Assembly: GCA_026826555.1 (NCBI GenBank)
Contig: JAKSZT010054566.1
Span: forward strand, 204,736 to 268,735
Reading direction: 5' to 3'
Length of the DNA: 64,000 nucleotides
From: Tolypeutes matacus
Lineage: Eukaryota; Chordata; Mammalia; Cingulata; Chlamyphoridae
Shown: positions 46,972 through 59,700 of the stretch, piece after piece
Layout: the number at the start of each line of letters is the position of its first letter
How positions within the stretch are numbered: the first letter of the stretch is position 1
Position numbers and translations under genes: made by a program
Notes under the pieces: generated by a model
Told to the model about the DNA's origin: nothing
The model's database searches: none
What the model saw: only the letters and a program-made list of their open reading frames with translations

Positions 46972-47705
46972 CTTCCTGAGCACGACCCCACACCCAACCT
47001 CAACAATGACGGCACCACTGATCCGTCACTTCTCAGCGTTGGGTGTGGTCTCCACCATAATCAGACTTTTTTTTTTTCCCAACTAAGAATGAATTTTGGG
47101 TTGTGCCATGACTTGCACACAAAGGCATGAGGTAATACAGGAAAAAAAGTGAAAAAGGTGTTTATAACAATTGCAAAGTATGTTCAATTCTAGTAATCAC
47201 CAGGCTCTGCTATGGGTTTGAGGGGTTCTTATGTGAAGAAAAGTATAGAGGTTTTAATACGTAATGGAAACTATTTGCAAAGGCTCAAAATCTTGTCCAT
47301 TTCCTTTAGAGTTCCCTTCTATATTCTTGGTTGCTTGGATTGTCAGAGATTTACTTCTTGTATTATGGATTTGCTCTGTTAGTCTGTCTTTTACACAAGG
47401 CCATAGATTAGGATGGAAGCCAGATGTGGTTACACTCATTAGATCCTTTTCAGCTTCTCTAGCAGAAAGCTACTCCCTCTTGAGTTGGGCCCCTCTGGAG
47501 TCATCTGGAGCCCTGTCACACCAAGGACCACTCCTACCATTGCCCCATTTCACACAGGTTCTTTATCAGAGAAGAATCACTGGGCTGAGGAGGGAATGGT
47601 CCCCAACTTTTTGACCTACCTCCCACGGAGAGGTGGGAGGACATTCTGACTCCTCCCTTCAAGCCTGGGCAGATGTGCTACTGCTTCAGCGATAAAGTCC
47701 AGCAG
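46972..47705. other. intergenic sequence, no gene recognised
   Basis: Unique sequence with a T run at 47068-47079 and no supportable coding frame. Confidence 0.5.
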
Positions 47706-47707
47706 AC

Positions 47708-47838
47708 GTGATAATGGGTTACAAAAGGTAGGGTTGGCTGGGAGGTGATAATGGGTTACAAAAGGTAGGGTTGGCTGGGAGGNNNNNNNNNNGGCTGGGA
47801 GGTGATAATGGGTTACAAAAGGTAGGGTTGGCTGGGAG
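47708..47838 (+). repeat. 37-bp minisatellite with a 10-N assembly gap
   Basis: Complete 37-bp copies (starting GTGATAATGGGTTAC) at 47708-47744, 47745-47781 and 47802-47838. The gap of ten N's at 47783-47792 lies inside the array, so the true copy number is unknown. Confidence 0.95.
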
Positions 47839-47994
47839 GCTCACCCTGGAGCCTGGAGCCATCAGGTGAGAAGTTCAACCGCCCAGCGGCAGCCATGCTG
47901 CAAGGAAGCCCAAGCCACTTGGAAAGACAGTAAGTAGGCACTAGAGGGTGATAGTCATGGCCTTGGGGGTGGGGGTGGGGGTCACTCCAGCCCT

Positions 47995-48215
47995 GGCCCC
48001 AGCAATCCCTTTGCCTCCAGCCTTGAAGCCTTGAAGCCTGGTAGTGTGTCCTTGAGAACCTGGACAGCAAAGAGCATAGACAAGCTGTCCCTGCTGTTCC
48101 TTATTCAACTTTCTGGCCCACAGAACCCATGCACATCAGAAAAATGGTGCTTATTTTATATCACTAAGTTTGGGGTGGTTTGTTATGCAGTAAAAGAACC
48201 AGAACTGCTGCTCAC
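47995..48215 (+). mobile_element. possible LTR-end fragment
   Basis: TTATATCACTAAGTTTGGGG followed by GTGGTTTGTTATGCAGTAAA resembles the 3' end of MaLR/MER-type LTRs. No boundaries or family could be fixed. Confidence 0.4.
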
Positions 48216-48219
48216 TTAA

Positions 48220-50370
48220 CAACTGCAGCATTTAACAGTATTACTAGCATTTTGTGCCAAAACCAGCAATTCATTTCCCTATTTACACCACCATCTGAAA
48301 GTTCACCATAATTATTTCAGAATATAAAATTAGTGGCCTTCACAACCATTGTTACTTGTGGCAGCGCTTTCCTTGTGGAATAATTATTGTGGAAATAATA
48401 ACTGTATATTTTCCCTTCAGCTCAACTGTGAAAATGCTACCTTATAAACCACATACAGAGCTATTCATTCTAAGTCACATCCAGAAGGCTTTTCTACATT
48501 TGAAAGTGAATATTTGGATATAAACACTAAATGCCAATGCAAAAACCTCGTTGTGTGGTTACGTTCATTAGATACTACAGAGCAAAAACTTCTGGCTTGG
48601 AGAGGCCAGCAATGACATGGAAATCATATTTTAATATTCAGCTTTTCTGAACGTCAAGAGCTCAGCAGACCTTCAAAGCAAGCCTGTGATTGCTGTTATG
48701 ATTTTTCTGATATCTGCGGGGCTCCTTTGGTTGGCGGGCAAGGCTGGTGGGAACGGGAAGAGAATCAGAGGCTCACCATCCCTGGCATGCAAAGGAAACT
48801 GGTGAATGATTGTTGACTGATTCGCAGTCTCCCAACCCCCTCCACTTCTCCAAGAGAGCAGTCAAGCTGGCTGATGCCAGGATGGGCCCCCTTTTCTACG
48901 CTATTAGCTTTCGAGGCCCAAACTTTCCCCCAAATCCCCTAGAATAGAGCTATGTCCCTCAGAATCATTAAGGCAGTGCTATGCCCTCTTCAGACTCCCA
49001 GAGCAGGGCCATGTCTGCTTCGCCCCCCAAGGCTGCCTGTGTCCCCACAGACCTCCAGGGCATGGTCATTATTTGCACAGAAGCCCCAGGGTGGGCAATG
49101 ATTTTTCAGAGCTCCAAATACCATAGAACATTTATAGTCATATTCCCATAACTCAGTAAATTTCCAACAGAGCAATGGGTGAGCAAAGTCTCGAATGATA
49201 TCCCGAATTCGGTGGGCAGGACCTCGCACTCACACACGGACAAAAACCTGCAGTCTCTACAAATGAGATGTGGGGCTGGTGTGTGCCTGGCAGACAAAGC
49301 AATGTTGGTGCCAAGCTTGCTGACAGTTTCATGATAAGGGAGTGCTACTTGGCTTATCTCCCTGTGTCTATTTATGTTTTAGGAATTTTTTAAAATACAA
49401 ACTTTATTTCAAATTCTAAAAATAAAATAACAGACAAAAGGAATTACCTGGGGGCTTGTGATTGTTGGGTGGTGCATTCTATTCTTTACCTTTTAAAGCT
49501 AAGGAAAAGAGGAGCCCCAGCGAGCGTTTGCCTGCAAAGGATCTGGTTTTCAGCCACATGTGGCCACAAATAAGCAGGAAACACTTTAATTTCTCCTGGT
49601 TTAGGGGATAGCAGCGCCCCCTAACGGCCATCGGCAGTGAAGCGCTGCAGATGCTCCAGGAATGGGGCGAGGACAGGGGGTGGGAAGAGTCTCTCCCCAG
49701 GGGAAACTCAGATGAAAGAAGGGGTGGGCTCAGGCTGTGTTCACAGGGCCTGGTGGCCCCAATCCCAAGATGCAGGCTGTCCTTTGCTCACTGAGCTCCA
49801 CATCCACTCTTTCTGGAAGCAGCATCTGCTTTTTCTTTGAGAAATCCCCCCCACCCAGGTCATGTGACCTAAGGGTCTAAGCCCTGCCCCTCGCCCCCAT
49901 GCATCAGGCACACAGTGATTGGCCGAGGGAGGTGCACGTGACTCAAAGCTGTCCAATGGGAGCCAGGCCTGGGACTTTTTCTCCCTGGAGCTACAGTGAG
50001 AGAAAGCACTCCCTTCCAGAACGCTGGGCTGCTAGCACGTCTGTGGTATACAAGCCTGGAGCTTCAGGAGGAGGCAGGGGGCTGCTTATCTGTCTCTGGT
50101 TAGGTAGAGGCTGCTTGGAAACGAAGCTGGCACAGAGTAGAGCACATCTGAGAGGATTTTCCTCATGAAAAATATTTGAGCAGTTGGAGCCGGCTGTCAT
50201 GAAGCCAATAAGCTCCATAGCAGTTCAGTTACGTGTACCATTAAAATCTTTTCCCTTAAGCCAGGGGGAATTGGGGGATTGATCTCCCTGCCTAATTTGT
50301 GCCAGGCCCTAATTTCTCTCTTCCCTTCCCACTAAGTGTCCATATTGCTGCTTACATTTGCAAACTCAGA
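48220..50370. other. intergenic sequence downstream of HPN
   Basis: Unique sequence with no coding exon recognised. HPN transcription should end near its right edge. Confidence 0.5.
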
Positions 50371-50392
50371 GGCCGCATTAATCAAAACCATT

Positions 50393-50398
50393 TTTATT
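50393..50398 (-). terminator. HPN polyadenylation signal
   Basis: AATAAA on the minus strand, about 286 bases after the hepsin stop codon and the first such signal downstream. It gives a short 3' UTR. Confidence 0.7.
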
Positions 50399-50683
50399 AT
50401 TTAAAGAGCATCCTGTGGCCAGAGGCACCTAGACGGGGTCCCCAGACAGCAGAACAATATTTACATGGGGATCAACAGGGGGATGCTGAGGTGGTCCCAG
50501 GGCTGAGTGGGCCCGCCACTGTGGAAGAGAGGACCCTGGAGGGAGGGCATCCTTGGGCCTGTGGGCTGGGCCCAAGAAGAAAAGTGTTCCAAGCTAGGCC
50601 CAGCGTGGGCCCCACCCTGTGGGGGTGGAGCCTCCTAGGTCAGCTCGGCCCAGGAGGCATGAGCAGCGAGGAGAAGCCATAGG

Positions 50684-50722
50684 TCAGAGCTGGGTCACCA
50701 TGCCGCTGGCTTCGGAGTGAGT
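50684..50722 (-). CDS. HPN: HPN last coding exon
   Basis: After CCGCAG it encodes [12 protein letters not shown] and a TGA stop, the known hepsin C-terminus. A run-on frame past the previous exon would give an unrelated tail, so this separate exon sets the true end. Confidence 0.93.
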   Translation of the reverse strand, partial: THSEASGMVTQL

Positions 50723-53700
50723 CTGCGGAAAGACAACTGGGGGCTTCTGAGGTCTGAGAGGCTTCCATGGTTGCCCCCACCCTTGCCCCCAAAAGCCCTT
50801 CAAAACCCCCGGGGTGCCTGCTTCTATATCTGAGGGTGGGTTTTCTGGAAACCTCTGCCTCTCTTTCCCCTATTAGAGTCCCAAATTATTTCCACCCTCT
50901 GGCTTCCAAGTGGGCCCAACTTTCACCTTTATGGCTTGGAAGATCCACTCCCGGAAGTCACCGACTTTGGTGTAGACGCCTGGCTTCTGGGCCAGGGCAC
51001 AGCCAGTGCCCCAGCTCACGATGCCACACAGCCGCCAACGTGATGTCCGAGAGATGCCGTCCTCGCACACGAAAGGGCCGCCACTGTCACCCTGAAGAGG
51101 GGTGGGGGGCCCGCTGGAGGCTGAGGCGCCTGGTGGGAGGCCCGCTCGGGTGGCCGTGGACTGGCAGATGGGGAGGCTGACTACCCACTCCCCAGTGTCC
51201 CTTCCCCTGGAGGAGAAGGGGCTGGGGGCTGTCACCACACGGACCCTCACCTGGCAGGCGTCAATGCCACCCTCAGGATAGCCGGCACAGAACATCTTGG
51301 GCTTGATCTGGTTCCCATAGAAGTCAGGGCCGTTGCAGACATCAGTGCTGATTATGGGGACTCGGGCCTCCTGGAGGACCCCAGCCTGTTGGCCTGGAGG
51401 TGTGCAGGCAAGGCTGGCCGGAGCTGGGAGCACACCCCCCTCTCCCCGCCAGTGCCCATCCCGGCCTCTCCGCGCCCCCACATCCCAGGGCCCAAGAGCC
51501 ACCCCAGTGGCCAGACTGCCCTTCTCCAGCCTGATTGAGTCCTCCTAACGGTGGCTTTGCAGGCAGAAAGCAGAGACCCACCATAGTATTGTGTGTTGCC
51601 CCAGCCGGTCACGGTGCAGATCTTGCCATCCACCAGGGCCTGGCCAGCAGCGGGGAGGCACACGGGTTGGATGAATTCTGTGGGAGAGACCACGCCGGTC
51701 TAGCACCTGCTGGCTCACCCCATCAGGCACAGACCCATCCGGCTGCTTCCACGTGCCACCCCGCCCACCCTCTCCTCTGCGCTTTTAATAAGAACCATAA
51801 CGGAAATTGTCATCTGTGAGCACCCGTCATGTACTAGGCACCTTCAGGCAGCAATTGCTTTCATCTCCCATCAGCCTAGGGAGGTAGGGGCTTCTATTAC
51901 CCCTTTTTACAGAGGCGGGGAATGAAGCCAAATCACTTGTCCGAAGTCTGACAATGAACAAAGCCAGCACTGGAACCCAGGTTGGCCCAATGCCCAAGTC
52001 TGGGTTCTTAATCATGGCCCATTGGGCCACCACCAGCCTGGAGGGCTCCTTTGTGAGAAGTAGAAAAAGGCATCCTTATCTTGAGACACTCAACTTCCAC
52101 CTGCCAGAAAAATCATCCTAATAACTACACAGGTCTATGCCGTCCACCGTGAGAATGGTGCCCCTGAGAAGAGGCCTCCTTGTGCAGTGCACAACCCACA
52201 CAAGTGGTCCTGGCAGCCCTGACTGCCACCTGCCAGTGGCTTCACCTGCCTGAGCCCAGTGTTCTTAGCTGTAAAATGGAAATAATCATCATTTCCCCAG
52301 AGGTTGTAGTGAGGAGTTGGTGAAGCGGGGGTGTGTGTGTGGGGGGAAACACAGCCTGGCAAATAGGCTCACTCACATCACTAGTAACAGTAATAAAAAA
52401 TTAAAACAGCAATAACTGCCAACATTGACTGAGTGCTCACTCTGCGCCCTCACTGCTCTAAGCACTGCATAGTCTCAATAACCCTGGGAGGTCTTTTTAC
52501 AGATGAGGGAAACTGAAGCACAGAGAAGTGACATTGTGCGCCCAAGGTCACACAGCTGGCAACTATCGGAACCTGACCTCACGGCCCTTGCTCTTATCCC
52601 CTCATCCATGTGTTTCAAACCCAAGCTGTCCCCACTCCACCCACCTGTGTTCCCCCATGGGCTCCTCCTTACTTTAATTGTTTACACTCCACTAAAGGGA
52701 AAGGTTTTATTTTAAAGAAAATGTGTGTGTATCACTCCCCTCATTGGAAAACCAGTATCCCGGATCACTAAAAAGAAAACAACTACAAAAAATAAATATA
52801 ATGCAAACCACAAATGGTACTGAGTTCTCTGGCAGCAGAGCCTGGGGGTGACAAGCACAGATTCAATGGGAGTCGGCCTGGGTTCAAATTGTTGCCCCTT
52901 GCCAGTGGTGGGAATTCAGTACAGTATTTCACTGCCCTGGGTGAACACCCTCTGTTTTCCCCATGTCTCTGAAAACAGGATCAGCTGTGAGAACTAAATG
53001 AGTTCATATACCTCACACACAGGAGGCCCTGTCATTATGACTCTGATCGTTTTACTATATTATTTCCTCATTAGTAGCATCATACTATTGCCTGCTGAAG
53101 GCTCATTGTCATCATCACAATTATTACGTCATTATTTTTATTACTCTCATCCCATTACTTATTACACTGTGGCCTGCAGGAGGCTGGACCCCAAGGCTTG
53201 CTCTTGATCCAAAGGGGAGCAGAGCACACCTTGGAGTGTGCTAAAGACACATCAGCACCAAGTGAGTCTTTCTCGCTTGAGACCAAGGAAATGCTCCCAA
53301 TTTACCCTCTAATCGAGTCATTCACATTTTTAAATGAAAAATTTCAAAAATGTTTGGTAACAGCTTGAGACATGATTCACATATCATACAATTCACCCAC
53401 AGAGTACACAACGATCACCACAATCAATTTTAGAACCCTTTCATCATCCCCCTAAATGGAGCCCCGTGCTCATTAGCTATCACTGCTAACCTCTCCATCC
53501 CCGCCCTACCCCGTTCCCATCTCTGTCCAACCCAAAGCCCTAGGCAACCACTAATTTACTTTCTGTCTCTACCAATCTATCTGAACATTTTAAATAAATG
53601 GAATCATGTAATATGTGGCCTTTTGTGTCTGGGTTCTTTCACTTCTTTCAAGCTTCATCAGTGTTGTAGTATATACCAGTATTTCACTCCTTGTTATGGC

Positions 53701-56700
53701 CAAATAATATTCTAATGTCTGGATATACCACATTTTGTTTGTCCAGTCATCTGTTGATGGCCTCTTTGGTTATTTCCACCTTTGGTTATTATGATGAATA
53801 ATGCTTCTGTGAACATTAGTGTAAACATCTTGTTGTGAATATGTGTCTCATTTCTCTTGGGTTTATACTGAGGAGTGGAATTGCTGGGTCAAATGGTAAC
53901 TCTATGTTAAACTTTTTTGAGGAACTGCAAGACTATATTCCAATGTGGCTGCACCAATCATTCATATTTAATGCCCAGTTTGTGCCCCCTCAAGATCAAT
54001 CACCAATCACCATGGGCACCTGAATCTGATTTGGGAAATACCCCATGCCCCTGGGCCCTTTCTCTGCCCTCCTGGGCCTCTGGAGACCCAGGCCCAGGCT
54101 CAGCCCCCAGACTTACCCGTGAGGGGCAGAGGGCTGGAAAGGTGGACCAGGGCAATGTCATTGCTGTTTTCCTCGCTGTTGGGGTCGTGGAAGGGGAGAT
54201 AGCCTCCATGGTAGACCACCGCCTGCACCCCCAGCTGCAGGCCATGGGGTGAGGCTTGGGCCACAGCACCGGCAAACACTCGCCATCGGGACAGGACCCG
54301 GTTCCGCCTACCAGGGAACGGGAGAGAAGGGTGGCAGCCTGCCTGGCAGAGCCTTGCCCGTCTCACCGCCTCCCTCCCCCCCCCCTCCCCTCCACACATC
54401 AGCACCCTGGGGGACTCTTACTCAGGGAAGCAGTGGGCAGCCGTCAGCACCCAGTCTCCGGAGAGCAGGGACCCCCCACAGAGGTGTGCCCCATCGTAGC
54501 GAAGACTGACTTGCCATGGCCACCTGCCCAGGCTGGTGTCCTGGCCTCCCACAATGCGATCCACGGGCAGCTTCCTGCGGCCACAGTCTGTGGGGGAGGG
54601 GCAGTTGGGGGGGGCGGCAACCCAGAACCCAGGCCTCTGGGGCCCAGGTGTGACCCTGCCCTAGGGAGTCTGAGGGGACACGGCCCCAACCTGGGTGATC
54701 TGAGAGGACCTGGCCCTGACCTGGGGGTCTGACGGGACACGACCCCATCCTTAGGGGACCCAGGAAGACATGGCCCCATCCTTGGGGAATCTAAGAGGAC
54801 ATGGCTCTGGCCCGGGGCATCTAAGGTGAAGGGTCCTCAGTTGCAGGGTCTTACCTTGGCAGATGGTAGCCAGAAAACGGCCTCTGGGACAGTCGCTGTG
54901 AGAGACACAGGGACGGAGCACAGAGAAACAATAGAGATGGATTAAGGCAGGTGAAAGGAACGTAAGGAACAGTGGGGGGCGCCCTAGGGACTGTGGGGGT
55001 CTGGGATGTGTTTTCCCACCTGCCCACTGCCCTCCTCACCACACAGAGATGACCTCTAGCAGCCTCCGGGCATGGGGCAGCCTTCCCTCGTCCACGCAGA
55101 AGAAGCCCAACGTGCCATTGGCACCCGCCGTCCGCACGTCCAGCTCCGAGTGGGCCAGTGCCCTGGGCAGAGCAGGGGTCAGGCCAGCTCCTCCCGCCCC
55201 TCCCGGCTCAGACCCCTCCAAGGGAGGCCCCGGTACCTGAGGAAACCCATCTCCTCACAGCTGAGCCCGGCCACCCTGGCGTTGGAGCGTGAGGAACACA
55301 GCAGCCGCCACGTCCCTTCCGTCTCATCAAACACCGTGAGCCGTGCGTCTGCCGGGCTGACCTGCACTGCGGGGCAACAGGACAGGGCCGCCTGGGTCAC
55401 CCCAGGCCCGGGCTCCTGACTCACCTCCCCAGCCTCCGCCCCAGCAGGGCCAATCAGAGTGCTCCACCCCCACCCCATTTGTGATAGCTTCTGTAAGGGC
55501 CCTGAGACTTCAGCTGGCCATGCTGGGAACCAGGGGAACTTCTCTCTTTCCACTGAAATTCCTGACTATTCATGAGACATCAATTTGGAACTTTGCTTGG
55601 ACATTTGGGAACAGGGAAACTGTTTCAACTGAGTTTCCAAGAGACTGGCATAGGAGGCTGGATCTTCTGGGGACCATCTTTGTCCCCATGAGGGAAAAAA
55701 GAAGCCAACATGGAACAAAGCTGAAAGACAGGGTTCTGACACCATCTTTAAAGGCCCTTGATGCAGCCAGACCTGAAGTTCCCCTTCCCAGAATTGTTGG
55801 TTAAGTGTGCTAGTAATTTCCATTTTTGTTTTGCCAGTTTCTTTTTTCCTTTTGTCTTTTGCAGACTAAAGACCCTTGACAAATATTTCAGATTCCCAAA
55901 ATGGTTAAATACATATCCCACAGTGTTAAAAATAAATAAATAGGAAAAGAAAAACTGAATCTTTTCTTCAGGATTTGTCTGGGCCTTGGATATGCTAAAG
56001 TGCTTGATCACTTTCCGAGCAGAGGATGTAGCGCTCATTCATTCACTCAACAAAAAACACACTCTCTGCTGGGGACACAGAGATGAGTGAGACAGCCCTG
56101 GGCTCTGCCCTCACCAAGCCAGAGTTGGTAGGGGGAGAGACAGACAGTGATTTAAAAAATAATAATAAAATATATCAGCCATCCCAGACTGTGACAAGAG
56201 CTCTGAGGAAGGCTGGTGAGAGCCGATGAGGGATTGTTCAAGAACGGGGCTGTTCAGGACACAGTTTGTGTTGAGGACTGATATTCCACCTTCGCCCCTC
56301 ACACTGTTCCCTGCACATTGCCAGGGGAATCCTGTTAACGCCTACGTCAGGTCCCAGCCCTTAGGTAAATTCACTTATGTTGACCAAACATTTCGTACCT
56401 GCCAGGCCATATTTTAGATAATGAGCAAATCCGACAAAAACCCCTGCCTTTAGGGAACTTGAAGCCTGGGAGGTGAGGTGAATCGTGACCAAGACATGCA
56501 AGTGAAATACATCATGTATCCCAAGATAAGAAAGGGTCATGGTCAGAGGGAGCCGGGTGCTGGGCTGAGGTGTGAGGCTGCAATTTGAAACACATGGGAG
56601 GGCAAGCTCCACTGAGCGCGTGGTTGATGGGCAAAGACCTGTAGGAGGTGAGAGAGACATGAAGGTGTGTGAGGGACAGCAGGAGGTTGGAGCAGAGAGA

Positions 56701-59700
56701 GCAAGGGCAAGGTGAGGTGGGACATTCGCCAGATGGCTGTAGACCTTGCCTTTCATCTGGAGTGAGGGGGCAGCCAGGGAGGGGCTCCGAGCTGAGGGCC
56801 CTGAGCGGATCGCGGGGTTCACAGTCTCTCACTGGCTGCGTGTGGGGAGCGGGGAGACCAGGAAGGAGGCAGATGTGATGGTCCCAGGGGAGAGGCTGGC
56901 GGGTAGACCAGGGTGACAGTGCAGAGGGAGAGGAGTCTGTAGGTGGAGCTGAGAGGGTCTGCTGGGTGACTGGATATGGGTGTGAGGGACAGAGGGTCAA
57001 GGTCGACCCCGAAGTGTTTGGCCTGAGCCCCTGGAAGGACGGAGCTGACACTGACATAGTTGAGGCAGGTTCAGGGCAAGACCAGGAAGCGGTAACTGGG
57101 GCCGACTCGCTTTTGCATCTTCTTAGGAGGAATCCAGCCAGGTCACATACCAGCCGAGCAGTCTTCCCGCAGACCCACAGGTCTGGAGAGCCCTGCCCCG
57201 CTGAGGACCTCCTATGTGCTGGCGCTATGCTACGTGCCCTTCCTGCCCCACCATCCACCAAGACCACAAAGAGCAAGCCCGTTTTCCAGATGGTAAAGCT
57301 AATGTTCAGAGAGGTGGGGTGACTGGCCCGACATCACCCAGCAGGAGAGGCAGACAGGCCGAGTTACTCCCAACCCCAGGCTTCCCCCGTTGCCCAGACG
57401 GCCTCTCAAATGACTTCCTCCCGAGAGGTGAGCAATAAGGCCACCTGCTGCGCTGACTGGGCCGTGTCAGGGGCTGGCCCCAGGCCGTGGGTCGTACCTG
57501 GGTGGTTCTTCAAATCCTACCACCCTGGGAGAGGGAGGCCATTTCTATGCCCATATTACAGATGGGGAAACTGAGGCTCAGAGACGAGGGGTCACTTGCC
57601 CAGAACTGGCAGAGCCAAGGATTTTCTCCCAAGCCCACTGCCCCGCGTGATCCCGGCTCTTCCCGAGGGTCTCACACAGACACCTGCCTGGGTGCACCCT
57701 GAACGCGTTGATCCTCGGCTGGGGTAGACAGGCTCTCAGCCAGTTTCTCTTAATTATGGCCTCCTGTCCCAGGCCTGGGGGCAGGGCACGCCTGGCACCT
57801 CTGTGGGGTGGCGCCCACCAACCCCTTCACACCAATCCAAGAGCTGGGGATTGGAGACACCATCGGTAATGGGGGGGCCTCAAAGGTGGCTTCTAACTGT
57901 TCTAGAAACAGGATTTACAGAAAGTGTGAGGTTTTAGGGGGAAAAAAACCACTTTATGGGTGTGTGCTGAGGGAGGGAGGTGGGGAGGGCGGCACATCAG
58001 ATGTTCCCTCCGCTGATTTTTAAGGCCACATTCCATGCTGCTGTTTCTCACTTTTAAATTCTTTATCCTTGTTTTTTATTATTTTAAGCAACACAAAAAG
58101 CGTGTTCTGGGTCACCCGGGATGCTTACCAAATTGTCTGATATATTTAGAGGTGTGAAAATCCCAGAGGAAAGAGGTGGGGACACAGTCTGGGGGTTGTT
58201 TTTGCTTCTTTTGTAATTTCCAAACTTTTCTAAAAAACTCAAGTTCAATGGAAGGGCAAAGGCACTGGCACTGGCCAGAGTGGGGTCTGAGTCGCAGTCT
58301 GGTGGCTTCCCAGCTGGAGACCCCCAGACCAGCGAGCCCGTCTCAGCTACTTGTTCCTGGGCCTGTTCATTAAGCAAAGATTTTCTGAGCACCCACTAGA
58401 GGCTTGGCATTGCCTAGGGCAGGAAACAAAACACCCCTACCCTCCCAGCATTCACCAGGAGGGAGTAATGAGCTGTGAGTGTGGGGGGGGCTTTAGCAAG
58501 GACAGCCATGGGCTGAGGGAGCCAGGGGTTGGGGGATCTGGGCAGGCCTTACTTGGGAAAATGAAAGCCTGGTGGGCAAGAGACTAAAAAGCCAACATTT
58601 CCTGAATTAAAGAACCAAGCGCTGCAGGATAATGATCGCCTCTAATTCTCACTTGATTCTTCTCACCCCCATGTTACAGATGAGGAGACTGAGGCTCAGA
58701 GAGGGTCAGGGCTGGTGTGAGGCCCCAGAGCTCAGAAGCAACAGTGCAGGACCAAACCTGTCTCCAGGTAGGAGCTGGGAAGAAGCAGGTGACCAGGGCT
58801 TTGGTGCCAGGAGGAATAGGGCATTGGGGGGAGTGAGAGCCAACCCGGGAGTGGGGGAGGCTGGAGAGCTCTGGAAACCTGTGTGAGGTGAAGATGAAGA
58901 GAGGTTCTCACCCTAGGGGCCCTGGGGACTGGGTGAGTGGGTGAGGGGTCGGGATTTTCCCCCCGATGGCAGGATAATACTCAGCAGGAGTATTATCCCC
59001 CTGCTCTGCCATCTAGTCAATGTGTGGTCTCGGCACCAGTTCATTTTGCTGGGCCTCAGTTTCTCCCATCTGCAAAATGGGGTCATGACAATAGGCCCAA
59101 CTTCACAGGGCTGTTGTGTAAAGCCTGTAGCCAGGTATCCCAGCCCTGCCACTTACTAGGTCTGTGATCTGGGATAAATCGCCCGGCCTTTCCATGCCTC
59201 AGTTTCCCCATATAAAAATGGGCTGTTGTGAGGATTTAATGACTTGATACCTGGGAAGCCCAGATGCCTGGGCCCAGCACATGTAAATGCGCTCTAAGCT
59301 CTGGCCATGCCAATTAACAGCAACACTGGCTTTCCTGTCTGAATTTTCATTTCTTCTCTTAACGAGGGCTGAATCCATCATGGAATTAAATGAGGCAAAT
59401 GGGTGTGAAAAACACATCCCACTACCCGATTTCTCCTTTCTTCCTGCTGCCGTGGGCCACAGAATGGCAGCACAAATGGAATTGGCATTTGGGAAGAGTC
59501 ACTCATTCATTCCACAATTCCTTTCTGCATCTATTTACTCACATGGCCCTTCATTCCCACCTGCCTGCCAGCACACCCATACCAGGCAATAATCATCAGA
59601 GCCATTCCTGGCTCCACAGTCCACCAGCTGTATGTGTCCTCTCTGCACCTCACTTTCCACCTCTGTAAAAGGAGGACAATAATAGCCCCTACCTCCTAGA

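Noticed and set aside
50873..50926. Run-on C-terminus after FQAIK in the hepsin catalytic exon
   Set aside because: A GT donor follows AAG, and a separate exon at 50684-50722 encodes the known hepsin ending, so the run-on is intron.
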